DNA of 51,337 nucleotides from Micractinium sp. NFX-FRZ (GCA_029339195.1 JAPTJF010000447.1:1-51337), one strand, 5' to 3'; shown: positions 31,801 through 42,743, counted from the stretch's first letter. The notes: a model not told the origin generated them from the letters alone. Numbers and translations are program-made.

Positions 31801-34800
31801 GCACGCAATCAAAGCATTAATTACTTCAGTCCGTACTTTAAAGCGCGACCACAGTCCCCCTCCTTAAACAACCTCTTCCGCTCCTCACCGTGTGGGCGTG
31901 GGGTTCCCAACCATCGACTCCAGCATGTTGGTGGCCACAATCACCGGCTTGCCCCGCTTGCGGCACCCCTGCACAATCTTGCTCTGCCAGTAGGGCACCT
32001 GCGGGGTGGGGGGCGGGGGTGCACAGGCGGGATGGGCCGGTTGTAAGTACTAGACAGGGGGGATGACAAAGGACAGGGGGAGGGCACACCACACGCATGT
32101 GGCCAGAGGCGCACTGCAGGCGCTCCTGGGGGCAGGCATGAGGGGGAGAGGACAGGCTGTGCCGGGAGAACACAGCCGGTTGAATGTGCAACTGGGCTGC
32201 ATGCGGAAGTGCGGTGTGACAGGTGGATGCAGGACGGGACGAGACAACCCGAGGCAGTCAGGCAGGCTGCGCCCGCTCCTCACCATTGCTTCCCCCAGCA
32301 CCTGCCCCTGTGCCCGCGTGCTGGCGACCACAGCGCAGGCAGCAGCGCAGCCCCCACGTTGGAGGTCCCCTCTGTACCCCACGCCCCTGCCGCCGCTCCC
32401 CGCCTCACCTCCTCCACAGGCAGCTCCGCTCCCAGGTCACCACGCGCCACCATGGCGCCGTCCACCTGCAGAGCGCACACAGCAGCAAGCAACACAGGTG
32501 CCGGCAGGTGATGATGCGACACAGAGGGCCGTGCTGTGCTGCTGCTTGCCAACGGTCAGATTCGGCCACAGTGCGCAAGGGCAGCGCACCACCTCCCCAG
32601 CCTGCAAGCCGCAGGCAGCTGGAACACAAGAAACAAGCAATGCCTGCTGTGCCTGCTGAGCTTGCTGTGCACCCCTCCATGTTCGCCACCTGCGAGGGCT
32701 CTCTGTTTGCCTGCCAGAACGCAGAAGACAATGGCAAGAAAGAAAGTGGCAACTCACCGCGTCCAGGATTTCGTCCAGGTGTGCAACTGAGTCGGCAGAC
32801 TCGATCTTGGCAAGGACGCCGATGGCGGAGGTGCCCACCAGGCCTGCAGGGAAGGCGGCAATAGCGCACAGCGAGTCAGGGTGGGCACACTGCACACGGT
32901 CCTCAACACACTGCTCTTTTCACTTTATACCTCACACGCTGTTCGCGGCCAACAGGGCCTGGCGGCAGAAGCAAGGCAGCGCAGCAGCACAGCGCAGCAC
33001 TGTGCAACACACCACGGCATGGCACGGCGCAGCGCAGCGCAGCACAACACGGCATGGCACGGCACGGCACATCAGCATAAGCACAGCACAGCGCAGCGCA
33101 GCGCAGCGCACCCTCATCCGCCAGGTACTGCTTCAGCTCGTAGCTGCAAGGATAGATAGGGGCGAAACCAGCAGAGGGTCAGCTTAATGGTAGCTACAGA
33201 GCTTGAGAGCTTGCGGAAAACATGGCAACGGCACGCAGGTTGGCAAGTGGGGTGGCACGACACCCAAACACAGGCAGTCCGGCACCCCAGGGTGTGTAAG
33301 ACTTGGCCTCACGCGCTCACATGGCAGTTGCATCGCGCACAAAGGAGAGGGCGTAGTAGTCAACGCCCACCTGCAGCAATGCCAGGTCAGCAGCCATGGC
33401 AGGTCAGCAGCCAGCTCAGCGGTCAGCAGCCAGCTAGCTCAGGGCACAGAGCTAACTGGCGCATGCCCCCGCATGCGTAGGAGCCTGCGCAACCACCGGG
33501 GCCTGCCTTCCACCCAACCCCACGCCCACCACAACAAGCCTTCCACCCCAGCGCACACTTCCCCGCCTGCATTCCACTTCTATGATGCAAAGACTACCGC
33601 CCTAACCTCACCTCCACGCCAAACTTGATGTCAGCCCAGTCCCTGTCGGTGATGGCAGGCAGGTTGGCCGACTTGCCACGGATGTTGAGGTGGCGCCGGG
33701 AGCCCAGGCTGCCGCCATCCACCACGCTGCACTCCACGTCTGCGGGCAGCAGGGGCGGGCGCCAGGGGAAGCAGCCATTACAGCGATTGACAAATGATCA
33801 AGTTGGCGGCATAAGAGCAGGCTTCCGCCATCCGCACACGCTGCACCCCACATCTGCGGGCGGTTGGCAGGCAGGGGGCAGGCCGCGCAGACACCTCACA
33901 ACGCCGCGCCACCAACTCCCCCCGCCACGAAGCGTTGCACCCCATGCAAAACCGCCGCGGCCATGTACCACAGTGAGTCCAGCAAGCCAACAATGAGTGG
34001 AAACCAACCCTCACCGGTGTCAGTGATGCCATCATCAGTTCATACACCATAACTGACATCCCAGCACACACAGGGCCAACCTTATCAGTGATGTGCTCAA
34101 TCGCTGCCCCCAGAATGCCACCCATCTACCAGGAATTCTCAAGGCCATCCCAGCAAACAAGAAAGGCCATCCCAGCAAACAATAAACCCACCAACCTGTG
34201 TCGGTGATGCGCTCGATTGCCATGCTCATGATGCCGCCATCCACCAGCAGCATGTCGCCCACGCTGGCGTCCTCAACAAACTCATCTGCGCAACGGGAAA
34301 GGGGCGGGGTGCGGCAGCACAGGAATGAGCGGCACGGGTTGGATGATGAGACGCGGGTGGGTGGGGCGCGGAGCGGGGGTGGGGGTGGGGAGCAGGGTGC
34401 GATGCACACACGCCCAAAATTTGCAGCCGATGCTGAAGCAAAGCACGGGAGGCATGCACAGAGGTCAGGTGGCAAGCAGATGCCGGTGCGCCTGCCACTG
34501 GTAAGGTGCCCCAACAGAGGGCATGCACAGGGGTCAGGTGGCACCACACACACACACACACATCACTCACCGTAGTTGACTGCCGGAACACGCGGTTGGC
34601 AGGGGAGGCGGTTGGGGAGAGGGCAGGGAGCAGGGTGTGTGGGTGAGTGGCGGGCTGGGAGTAGGGTGAGCAAGCAGGGAGATGCACGTAGCTGCCGCCA
34701 GCGGCTCGCAAAAGCAGTCCCAGGAGGCTCGGAAGCAGCGCCGGGATGTGAGCCTGAGGCGCATGTTACCCCGCCTGTGTGCCTGTGCCCCGCCCCTGCC

Positions 34801-36445
34801 GGTGTCCCTGCCTGGGCCACTGCCTGGGCCCCTCTGCACTCCTCACCCTGCCCCCTGCCCCCCGTCCTCCCACCTGAGATGCGGCGGTCGCTGCCGTCCT
34901 CCCCCTCCTTGATGGTGAAGATGACCTTGTCCCCGGCAGCCAGCTGCAGTGGCTCCGCCAGGTCACCGCTGCGCACCTCTGCACATGAAAGGCATCAGGA
35001 TCAAGAGGAGAAGACGTGGGAAGTGAGAAGGGCTGGGGGGAGCAGCTGCAGCGGCTTTGCTGCTGCTGCACCTCTGCCGGGCAGGCGGGATGGGGGGAGG
35101 AATGCAGCCTGGGGGATGGCAGGGGGGGGTGAGGCCCCTGCAGCTGCTCTGCCAGGCCACCGCTGTGCATGCAGGGAGTGTGCGCGGTGCTGGTGAGGGC
35201 GCGGGAGGCGGGAGGTGAGGGAGGGCCAGACAGAGAAGAGGACGAGCGGGACAGCTCAGTCTTGCACTTGCCCTCACTCACGCAAACCCTCACGCAAGAA
35301 GATGGACCCTCACCGCCCTGCCTCCCCACCTGGCCCCTTGGTGTCCATCATCAGCGCCAGGCTGCCCCGCCCCAGAGCGTTGTACTCGCGCACCAAGTCC
35401 ACAACAGCCTGCAGAGGGAACGCATGTGCATGGTAAAAACATGTGTGGCTTGGATGCTTCTAGCACAGGGAGCTGGGATCGGGAGGGAAGGGCTGCACTC
35501 GCCCACCAAGTCCGCAACCGCCTGCAGGGAAATGTGGGCGGTGGACTTGCGACCCACGCCAACCACAGCATGCACCACCAGGGCGACCGGTACCACCCTT
35601 CAAAGAAGAGTATAGGATGGCCTACTGGCTGACCTTGTGGCTGGCGTGGTCCCCGTGGGACATGTTGAGGCGGACCACGCTCATGCCGGAGTCGGCCAGG
35701 CGGAAGAGGGATTCGCGGTCGCAGGAGGTGGGGCCAATGGTGCACACAACCTTGGTCTTCCTGCTCAAGGGAGGGCCCACAGAAGGGAGGCAGGGTGAGG
35801 CATATTTGGACAACCAGGCATATCATAGTTGGAAAGAGTGCAGACGACCTTGAGCGAGCCCCCCCGGCCCTGGCAGGCGATTTGTGTGAATGCTCAGGAG
35901 CAGGTGCATCGTGCAATCATGACCGCAAGCCCTGCTGCCGTGCCTCCCCTTCTTCTCGCGTACGGGGTCCCCGTGCCCCCTCACCTCGCAGGCGGGTTGT
36001 CTGCGTACTCTTCCAGGGCAGCGGCATCATCCGATGAGCTCAGGTCCTGCTGCTCCTGCCGCTGGCGTTGGCGCTCGGTGTCCCCAATCCAGACGCCGCC
36101 TTGCTGGCGGGCGGTGCCCGCCAGCGCCTGCGATGGCTTGAGCCGAGAGGACGCGCCGCCCTGCCTGCAAAGGGCGGTTTGGAATTTCAAGGGTCAGGCA
36201 GTGGGCTGGAGTAAGGAAGCTGGCAACTGAGTGATCTCACGAAAAGATCTGGCATTGATTCTGGCACTCCCCACCGCCCCACCGCCAGCCAGCCGCCAGT
36301 CGCACCTCTCCAAACCCAGCGCGTCGCCTGCTGCGCCATCCTTGCGTGCCGCGGCGTAGACGGGCCGCAGGCAACCCCTTCTATGGCTGGGGCGGCAGCT
36401 GGGCCCTGCCGCAGCGAGGGCCACTGCGCGAGCGGCAGTCTGCAT
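28887..36445 (-). CDS. Plastid pyruvate kinase, 20 exons
   Basis: Converts phosphoenolpyruvate and ADP to pyruvate and ATP. Exons: 36445-36306, 36164-35985, 35760-35634, 35408-35330, 34978-34874, 34579-34571, 34285-34196, 33739-33612, 33370-33321, 33143-33112, 32843-32758, 32465-32409, 31998-31889, 31462-31401, 31214-31123, 30663-30544, 30096-30020, 29841-29719, 29492-29381, 29003-28887; 631 aa, all phases close. The first about 100 residues are Arg/Ala/Gln-rich and look like a plastid transit peptide plus linker. Core motifs: [59 protein letters not shown] (catalytic Lys), [41 protein letters not shown] Glu/Asp/Ser-rich tail ([11 protein letters not shown]) extends past the usual end. Exon 6 is only 9 nt (VNY). 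Introns after exons 18 and 19 use GC donors. The ATG at 36445 is the first in frame. Confidence 0.95.
30313..30468. repeat. Long inverted repeat (71-bp arms, 14-nt loop) in a pyruvate kinase intron
   Basis: Arm 30313-30383 is the reverse complement of arm 30398-30468 with about six mismatches, clustered in one short bulge. Outer ends: cccactggacccctcccaca and its complement. It lies wholly inside the intron between exons 16 and 17, so the pre-mRNA would fold into a nearly perfect hairpin. It could be an intronic miRNA/siRNA precursor or a small inverted-repeat element. Confidence 0.9.
30711..30785 (-). repeat. Copy of exon-16 5' edge in intron 15 (pyruvate kinase gene)
   Basis: The exon-16 start (ctgccgtaccgccgcgtgcc at about 30643) is repeated 106 bp away, about 87% identical over 55 bases. 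The real acceptor TTGCAG is TTGCAC in the copy, so the site is dead. Confidence 0.85.
31551..31580 (-). repeat. Copy of exon-14 5' edge in intron 13 (pyruvate kinase gene)
   Basis: The real edge (cagacacctcagcgctgcat at about 31450) is echoed as cagacacctcatcgcagcac about 100 bp away. The match is short, so this echo is less certain than the others. Confidence 0.45.
33825..33880 (-). repeat. Copy of exon-8 5' edge in intron 7 (pyruvate kinase gene)
   Basis: Real ccgccatccaccacgctgca (33712) and copy ccgccatccgcacacgctgc (33825), 113 bp apart, with the match continuing through the acceptor and the Pu/Py tract (tctgcgggc). Confidence 0.8.
34076..34130 (-). repeat. Copy of exon-7 3' edge in intron 7 (pyruvate kinase gene)
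   Basis: The real exon-7 end (ctgtgtcggtgatgcgctcg, 34196 on) is echoed from about 34080 as cttatcagtgatgtgctcaa, ending with ctacca against ccacca, offset about 116 bp. The donor GT is degraded. A still weaker copy may lie at 34014-34035. Confidence 0.65.
35498..35540 (-). repeat. Copy of exon-4 5' edge in intron 3 (pyruvate kinase gene)
   Basis: Real caccaagtccacaacagcct (35391) and copy caccaagtccgcaaccgcct (35504), 113 bp apart. The copy keeps a pyrimidine tract and CTGCAG acceptor, so it could act as a competing site. Confidence 0.8.
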
Positions 36446-36799
36446 GTGTGCAGCCGTCACTGGAATGGGCCGGTATCAACCTGTTGGACGTCCCCAGAAT
36501 ATCGAGAGACTGTAGGGACCAAGTGATTATTGCCAGGGGAGGTGGCTAAGCGGGTGGGGTTCTTCGTCGGAAGCCACGGCCAGGCTGGCGGACCACCTTG
36601 CCAAGGGTGATCTGACGTCCTCGTGACGAGATCAGTTCATCGCCATTCACAGGCAGGCTGCAGACACTGCACAAAGGAAGGCAGCTGCCCACCAAAACTA
36701 GCTTGCTCCTGACGGGCTTGGGAAGGCTCAGCAGCAGGCCGGCACGCATCAGTGGCACCCTTGATCGCATCGAGCCCGGCTCTAGCCCTGCCGAAAGAG
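36446..36799. promoter_or_regulatory. Divergent promoter region, pyruvate kinase and cysteine synthase genes
   Basis: The 354-bp gap between two oppositely directed plastid-enzyme genes must hold both promoters and 5' UTRs. No TATA box is evident. The longer open frames here that would extend either gene lack ATG starts. Confidence 0.55.
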
Positions 36800-39700
36800 A
36801 TGTGCGCGCTGCGGCTGGCCGCCCCTGCCAGCGCCTCTCTGGGCGCTGCAAGCCGGCCACAGACAGTCATTTCAGTCCCCAGGCCACACCAGCAGCGGCA
36901 CAAGGCCGGCTGGCAGCAGGGGGTGCAGCTGCAGCGGCGGGGACGGCTTGCGGTCGCTGCCGTCGCTGGCAGCGACGCTGGCGTGGACGCCCGCCCCACA
37001 CCTCGGATCCATGCCGATGCCACAGCTATCATCGGCAACACCCCCATGGTGAGGAAAACAACAGCTTTATTTTGGACCTGCATGCGGCAGCTGCAGGGGT
37101 GCCTGTGCTGTGCTTGGTGGGCCGACGGCTGATGCCGCCGCCCAGTGGGGCAGGCTGCGTACCGGCCAAAGTGCCCTGCCGAAGCACGTGCTTGCTGCAC
37201 ACGCTAGCGGTGCTGCTTGCTTCTCTACTGCAGCGCACCACTGTATGCCCATCATATGTCAACACACAGCAGGGCCGCTGCCACTGCAGCCGTGGTACCA
37301 GCCAGCTGCATTGTGGCGTGTCTCCTAGCGCTTGCAGCACTGCCGCTGCCAGGCCTGGCTGCCGGCGCCTCACACCCCCCTCTCGTCGCCGAAAATGCAA
37401 ACAACCTGCCGTCTGTGTGTGTGCAGGTGCGCCTGAACAAGGTGAACGAGATGTGTTTTGCCGACATTGTGTGCAAGCTGGAGCTGATGGAGCCGTGCTG
37501 CTCAGGTACGTAATGGTGGGGAGTGGTGGTGTGGGCGGTTTCGGGCACGCCTTGCCACGAGGTGGGGGGTACATGGATGGGGTGGGCACTTGCGGAGCTG
37601 TGCGGCCCAGGCAAAGCTATGGGGGCATCAGGAAGGCAACAGCCCCCCCTGACCACCCCAGGGAGCAAGTGCCAGCTGGCGGGCGGGCGGGATGGTCCAT
37701 GGCGTGGCTGCCAGGCTGCACTGCGAGCAGGGGCTGGTCGTGCGCAGACCGCTCTACGGGAGCTGGGACTAGCCAGCGTCAGTTTCTTTCTGGCTGCCCC
37801 TGCTGCGCAGGGATGGAGTGCAGCGCTGTCAACACGACCCAGCGTGCCGAGCAGGCTGGTCTCCCCTCTCCAGGCCTCTGGCATCCGCATTTCACTCAGC
37901 CCTTGCATTCCGCTGGCCCCCCCGCAGTCAAGGACCGGATTGCCCTCGCCATGATCCAGCGGGCCGAGGAGGCGGGCCTCATCACGCCCGACCGCACCAT
38001 ACTGGTGGAGCCGACGTCTGGGAACACGGGCGTGGGGCTGGCATACATTGCGGCGGCCAAGGTGGGGTGGGGTGGTGGGGTCGGGGTGTGTGCCCTTCAG
38101 GTAGTTCCGGCGTCGGGCAACACGGGCGTGGGGCTGGCATGCATTGCGGCGGCCAAGGTGGGGTGGGCTGGGGTGGGGTGGGGCGATACACGTGGGGTGA
38201 CACCGATTGGGTTGGGCGTTTGACTGCATTGCGCCCTTCTGGGCCGGCGTCGGGTAGTGATGGCGTGGGGCTGGCGCTGGATTCTGCATTGCGGCGGCCA
38301 TCGTGGGTGCGCGTGCTCACACGGCGTCTCCACAGACCCCAGCACCACACCTCCCTGCCTTGCAACCCCTCCGGCGACATGTGACTGTTGCCGACCATGC
38401 CTGAGAGCTTGAGCCCCCCCCCGGTGCCCACCCGACACCATGACAGCACCCCACCTCCCGCCCCATCTTGCCTTTCTACTCATTCTTTCGCAGGGCTACA
38501 AGCTGGTGCTAACCATGCCTGAGACGATGAGCACGGAGCGGCGGGTGCTGCTGCGCGCGTTTGGGGCGCAGCTGGTGCTCACAAGCGGCAAGCTGGTGAG
38601 GCGGCGGGGGGAGGCACGTATGGCGGGCCAGAGGCGTGGGGTAGAAGGGGAGGGTACGGGCACCTTACCCCGCCCCGCTGTTCGCCGTATACTGATTTAC
38701 CATACATGCTTTTTCTACCGTACGAAATGCGGGGCATGGTGGGCGGCCTGAGGCGGTTGGTCACCAACTGCCATTTCCGTGCCGCCCACTCTGGCTTGCC
38801 CCGCCTCGTGTGCTCCTCTTCTACCTGCCTGCCTGCAGGGCATGACGGGCGCGATTGACAAGGCCGAGGAGATTGTGCGCACCATGCCCAACGCCTACAT
38901 GCTGCAGCAGTTTGACAACCCAGGTGGGTGGGTGGCTGGGTGGGCCTGTTTGCTGAAGGTGTGTAGGGCTTTCAAGAGCATGCTTCCGCCCACGCCCAGC
39001 ACCCCCTTTCAAGCAGCACATGGTGCAACCATGGGCCTGTGGGCTGTCGGGGCACCGCAAAGTGTACAGCTGAAAACCTTTCTCGTGTGCACGTCCCATT
39101 TTGATGGTACGCCTGGCATCCACCCCTGACACCTGCAGCCGAGCCGAGGTGCACTACAACACCACAGGCCCCCTCTTTGTTCATTTTCTATGAGCTCCTT
39201 TCTACTTCTCTCCCTTGCAGCCAACCCCGAGGTGCACTACAAGACCACGGGGCCCGAGATCTGGAGGGACAGCGACGGCGCCGTGGACATCCTAGTGGCG
39301 GGGGTGGGCACCGGCGGCACGATCACGGGTGCGGGCACAGTTGAATGCACTTGTGTAATCAAGGAGAAGAGTTACTGCAGGGGCTCGATTGTTGCGGGGG
39401 TGGGTGGGGTGGGGCAGATGTTCTGGTGGCGAGGACAGGCAAGTGAGAGGCGCTGGAGGCACCATCACGCCTGTGTGCCCGTTGCATCAGTGGTCTGCGA
39501 GCATCAGTCAGCATGCAGCATTGTGCGGCCGCTTGCAATAACAGAGGCAGACAAACGCGCGTGTGTCAATGTTGTGCCTGCGCTGCAGGCGTGGGGCGGC
39601 ACCTGAGAGGCTGACAGGCATTCGTGTTGTAACCGCATGCTTAACAATATTAACATTGAATGTTGCGTTTGCGCTGCAGGCGTGGGGCGGCACCTGAAGG

Positions 39701-40530
39701 AGCAGAAGCCGTCGGTGCAGCTGGTGGCGGTGGAGCCTGCTGAGAGCGCTGTGCTGAGCGGCGGCAAGCCTGGGTACCACCAGGTGGGGTGGGGGCAGGC
39801 TGCGTGGGGCAAGACGTTGCAGGAGAAGAAGGGGGAAAGGCAAGGTGAAGGCGGGGGCGAGGGGAGGTAGAGGGGCCGGAGGGGTGGTAAGCGGCCTGAC
39901 GCGGTGCAGGGCAGAGGCAGGAGCTTCAGAGCAGAAAGTGCTCAGCACGTGTCCCACTGTCCCTCGCCACATCACTGCAGATCCAGGGCATCGGCGCCGG
40001 CTTTGTGCCCAAGAACCTGGATGTGCCGCTGCTGGACGAAATCCAGCGGGTGTCCAGCCACGATGCGGTGACCATGGCGCGGCGGCTGGCCACGGTGCGT
40101 GTTGTCAGCATGTGCAGTTGTGGGCGGGTGGGCAGGTGGGGCAGGACGTTGGGGTGCTTGTGGCGGAGCAACCTGGGCAGTGCTGTGCAAGCGGGTGGGA
40201 CGGATCGGGAGCGGCAGAAGGGGCACGGAGGGGGTGCGGCAGGGGGCGAATGGGGCAGCACATGCATTGGGCGGGTCGGGGTAGGGTCGAGTGTGCCGGG
40301 AGCAGGGCCTGCCCTTGGGAAGAGAGCTCGCTAGCTGGACTGGCGGGGGTGGGCAAGAGAACCTGTTTGCGTATACGTGCACCCTCAGCACGGCTGCCAG
40401 CCTGCAATCCGTGCCTCCCTGCAGGAGGAGGGCATACTGTGCGGCATCAGCAGCGGAGCGGCAGTGCAGGCGGCAATCCGGTGCGCTCCCGCTGGGCGCT
40501 CCCGCTGCTTCCACGGCAGCCTCTGCAGCC

Positions 40531-40572
<42 letters not shown>

Positions 40573-41231
40573 TCTGCTGCTGCAGCAGCCTGCACTACTG
40601 TGCTACCGCAGCGAACGCTGCTTGCCAGCCAGTAGGCTGCCTGTCACCTTTCCCCCACCGCACGTGGTCCACTGCATGGCTGTGCAGCGGCCTGCAAGCA
40701 AGGGGAAGAGCTGCTTCCTCACTCTTGTTCTGGTTTGGCTTTAACATTCATTTCGTTGCCCTGTCGCTGCAGTGTTGCGCAGCGGCCCGAGAACAAGGGC
40801 AAGATGGTGGTGGTGGTGCTGCCCTCCTTTGGCGAGCGCTACCTGTCCACAGTGCTGTTCAACCACATCTGGGGCAGGTGGGCCTGGGCTGGGCAGGGTT
40901 TCCAGTCGGGGCTCGGGTGGGGGTGCACTAGAGCTCTGTGTTTGCATGCCATGCCCCCCTCCCCGTCTTCGTGCTGCTCAACCCAATCTGGGGCAGGTGC
41001 ATTTGGGGTGGGCTGCATCTGGGGCGCATCTGGGGCTGTCAGCTGGGGGGCCCGGGGAGGGCCATTTAGAACCCGGCAGGGTCCCAAGAGAGTAACCGTA
41101 CGACTGACCTGCCACCCCGCCCGCCGGCCTGTCCTGCCAGCAGGGATGCTGACGTGGAGGACAACATGCCCAGCAGCTGGAAGGAGCGGAGCGGGGACGA
41201 GAAGCAGGTCACGTCGGAGGCCAAGCTGTGA
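36800..41231 (+). CDS. OASTL: Plastid O-acetylserine (thiol) lyase / cysteine synthase
   Basis: PLP enzyme that makes cysteine from O-acetylserine and sulfide. Exons: 36800-37048, 37427-37505, 37928-38061, 38494-38595, 38839-38923, 39221-39328, 39680-39783, 39981-40094, 40425-40480, 40773-40877, 41144-41231; 407 aa. Residues 1 to about 70 are Arg/Ala/Ser/Gln-rich ([20 protein letters not shown]), a plastid transit peptide. Core motifs: [26 protein letters not shown] (PLP Lys111), [11 protein letters not shown] (139-149, substrate loop), [11 protein letters not shown] (phosphate-binding), [18 protein letters not shown] and [19 protein letters not shown]. Three introns carry copies of neighbouring exon edges, and intron 3 contains an in-frame pseudo-exon. 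It diverges from the pyruvate kinase gene. The ATG at 36800 is the first in frame. Confidence 0.95.
38101..38157 (+). repeat. In-frame pseudo-exon duplicating the substrate-loop exon end (cysteine synthase intron 3)
   Basis: Over 47 bases (38111-38157) it matches the true exon-3 end (38015-38061) with three mismatches, offset 96 bp. It is preceded by CTTCAG and followed by the same GTGGGG donor. Length is 57 nt (19 codons), phase 0 at both ends, no stop; it would encode [17 protein letters not shown]. If spliced in, the asparagine loop would appear twice. Confidence 0.8.
38237..38310 (+). repeat. Second, more decayed copy of the exon-3 end (cysteine synthase intron 3)
   Basis: The strings ggcgtggggctggc and gcattgcggcggcca recur in the same order with an insertion and substitutions. 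The donor is lost (catcgtgggt). Together with the true exon and the pseudo-exon this makes a three-unit array. Confidence 0.75.
39130..39165 (+). repeat. Copy of exon-6 5' edge in intron 5 (cysteine synthase)
   Basis: The real start gaggtgcactacaagaccac (39229) is echoed 83 bp upstream as gaggtgcactacaacaccac, preceded by an intact CTGCAG acceptor. Confidence 0.8.
39570..39606 (+). repeat. Copy of exon-7 5' edge in intron 6 (cysteine synthase)
   Basis: gcgctgcaggcgtggggcgg occurs at 39580 and again, identically, at the real acceptor at 39671 (91 bp apart). In the copy the frame soon meets TGA, so use of the decoy acceptor would truncate the protein. Confidence 0.85.
40532..40570 (+). repeat. 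(CTG)13 trinucleotide repeat in a cysteine synthase intron
   Basis: Thirteen uninterrupted CTG on the sense strand in the intron between exons 9 and 10, with imperfect copies on both sides. Confidence 0.9.
40971..41000 (+). repeat. Copy of exon-10 3' edge and donor in intron 10 (cysteine synthase)
   Basis: Real gtgctgttcaaccacatctg (40852) is followed by ggggcaggtgggc; the copy 119 bp downstream reads gtgctgctcaacccaatctg then ggggcaggtgca. The donor is intact. Confidence 0.8.
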
Positions 41232-41650
41232 TGATGTGCTAGTCGAGTTGAAAAGGAAGGGAGACCGCCCCCGGGAGGGCCTGCCAAATGCATATCTTTG
41301 CTGGCCACTTGTGGCCCGGCACCCCCGCCCCGCCCGTGTGCCGCCAGCGGGGCGCTGCACAGCAGCAGCGTGAGCCAGCTTTCCGCACTTTGCAGCTCAG
41401 CATTTGCCAGCTGCATGTACTCTATCTTACCGCACTGTTCATGAGCAAGAACCAACCCCTCGGTGAACTTATCGTGTCAAGCTTGGTCGTGCTGACCTAG
41501 GTGTGAGTGAAGCTGCGCAGAAAGTGAGGGGCGTGTATGCGGCCTGCGGGGCGCGGTGAACCAGGACTGCAGCCAGATGTGGCTGCCACATTTCTGAGAG
41601 CCAGTGGCAGTCACAACCACACGGTGCTGCCAGGGGGCACTGCATAGCAC

Positions 41651-41655
41651 TGTAA
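41651..41655 (+). terminator. Putative poly(A) signal (TGTAA) of cysteine synthase, first copy
   Basis: TGTAA 420 nt past the stop codon at 41231. Confidence 0.4.
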
Positions 41656-41690
41656 ACCACACGGCGCTGCCAGGGGGCACTTTATAGCAT

Positions 41691-41695
41691 TGTAA
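41691..41695 (+). terminator. Putative poly(A) signal (TGTAA) of cysteine synthase, second copy
   Basis: Identical motif 40 bp further on, created by the tandem duplication described at 41611-41695. Confidence 0.4.
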
Positions 41696-42743
41696 GCTGA
41701 CAGGCATGCGCAGAAGCGGCTGCAGTGAAGTCACGTCGCTGGGGCAGGCAGGCAGGGGCACCGCTCGCAGGCGGAGGCACACGGCTAGAACTGGGGGCGG
41801 GGTGCTCCAGAACGATTGAAGACTGAGTAATAACTTGGGAACCAATATGCAACAACAATGTCACCTCATAGTTGCCAGCCCAACTGACAGAGCAAGGAGC
41901 GTTGCGGCTGGCAGCACCCGCGGCAGGCGAATGCAGCAATCCCTGCCGTGTGTGTGGCACTAATACACCCAGGGGTCTTGTTAGTCAAGTATGCACGCCT
42001 CCTTCAGGTGCCTGCAAAAAACCTGGGCTCGGCCTTGAGGCTTTGCCTGCGCCGGCGCCCGCCTCACCCTGCCGCCGGCGCCGGCCGCCGCTCAGCCCCT
42101 TGCTTTGGAGCCCCCCCGGCGGAGCTCGGCGGTCGCCTGGATGTTTGTGGGCCCCGGACAACCGTGATAGAACGATCTCTATCCATATGGGGCGAGGCTG
42201 CATGGCTGGCAGGCGCCCATGCTCATCCCTGGCTCAGTCTCTTCTGGTGGCGGTGGTCCTGCGCGCGGCTTTATGCTGCTCTGATTGGTTGTGCTGGCCA
42301 TCATCGTGCTGTTTGACGAGCCAGAGGCTCTTAGGCTCGGCCGGCAGGGAGCAGCCTGCAGCCACAACACGCAATTCTCACAGGCACCCAGGTGGGGCGC
42401 TGCCAGTAGTTTGTGATGCCTGGGCCGGGCGGCCTAGACTTGCAGCGGCGACAGCGGTGGCTGCAGCAGGCGGCGGACAGAAGACGAGCCGTCATGGGCG
42501 GGAGCTTTCCTGGCCGTCTCGGCAGCGGCCCAAGTTGGCTCACAGTGTCACAATAAGATCCCGAGCGGGCAGCAGGAAGCACCGGGGGCCAGCGCTGGGC
42601 GCAGCTTGAAACTTGCTGGGCGCCTGCGCTCTCTCTGGACCTCCGCGCGCTCAGCTCCGTCTCAAGGCTGCCTCGGCCCTGGTTTTGAATTCGTTGTTGC
42701 TTGCTGGCGCCCGCTGCCTGCAGAACACCCTCCCCCAGGCAGG
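41696..42743. other. Intergenic region upstream of the WELL-motif membrane protein
   Basis: Should contain the promoter and 5' UTR of the plus-strand gene starting at 42744. No recognisable coding region; the open frames here are short and without known domains. Confidence 0.4.

Larger units (their letters stand above)
41611..41695 (+). repeat. Tandem duplication of about 40 bp containing the poly(A) signal
   Basis: Two adjacent copies share gctgccagggggcact, then tatagca-like sequence and TGTAA, so the putative poly(A) signal itself is doubled. Confidence 0.8.

Noticed and set aside
34547..34560. (CA)n tract as a functional element
   Set aside because: An ordinary short dinucleotide run in an intron, with nothing to support a role.
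36446..36460. Upstream extension of pyruvate kinase to a non-ATG start
   Set aside because: The extension begins at GTG; the first ATG in frame (36445) already gives a good transit peptide.
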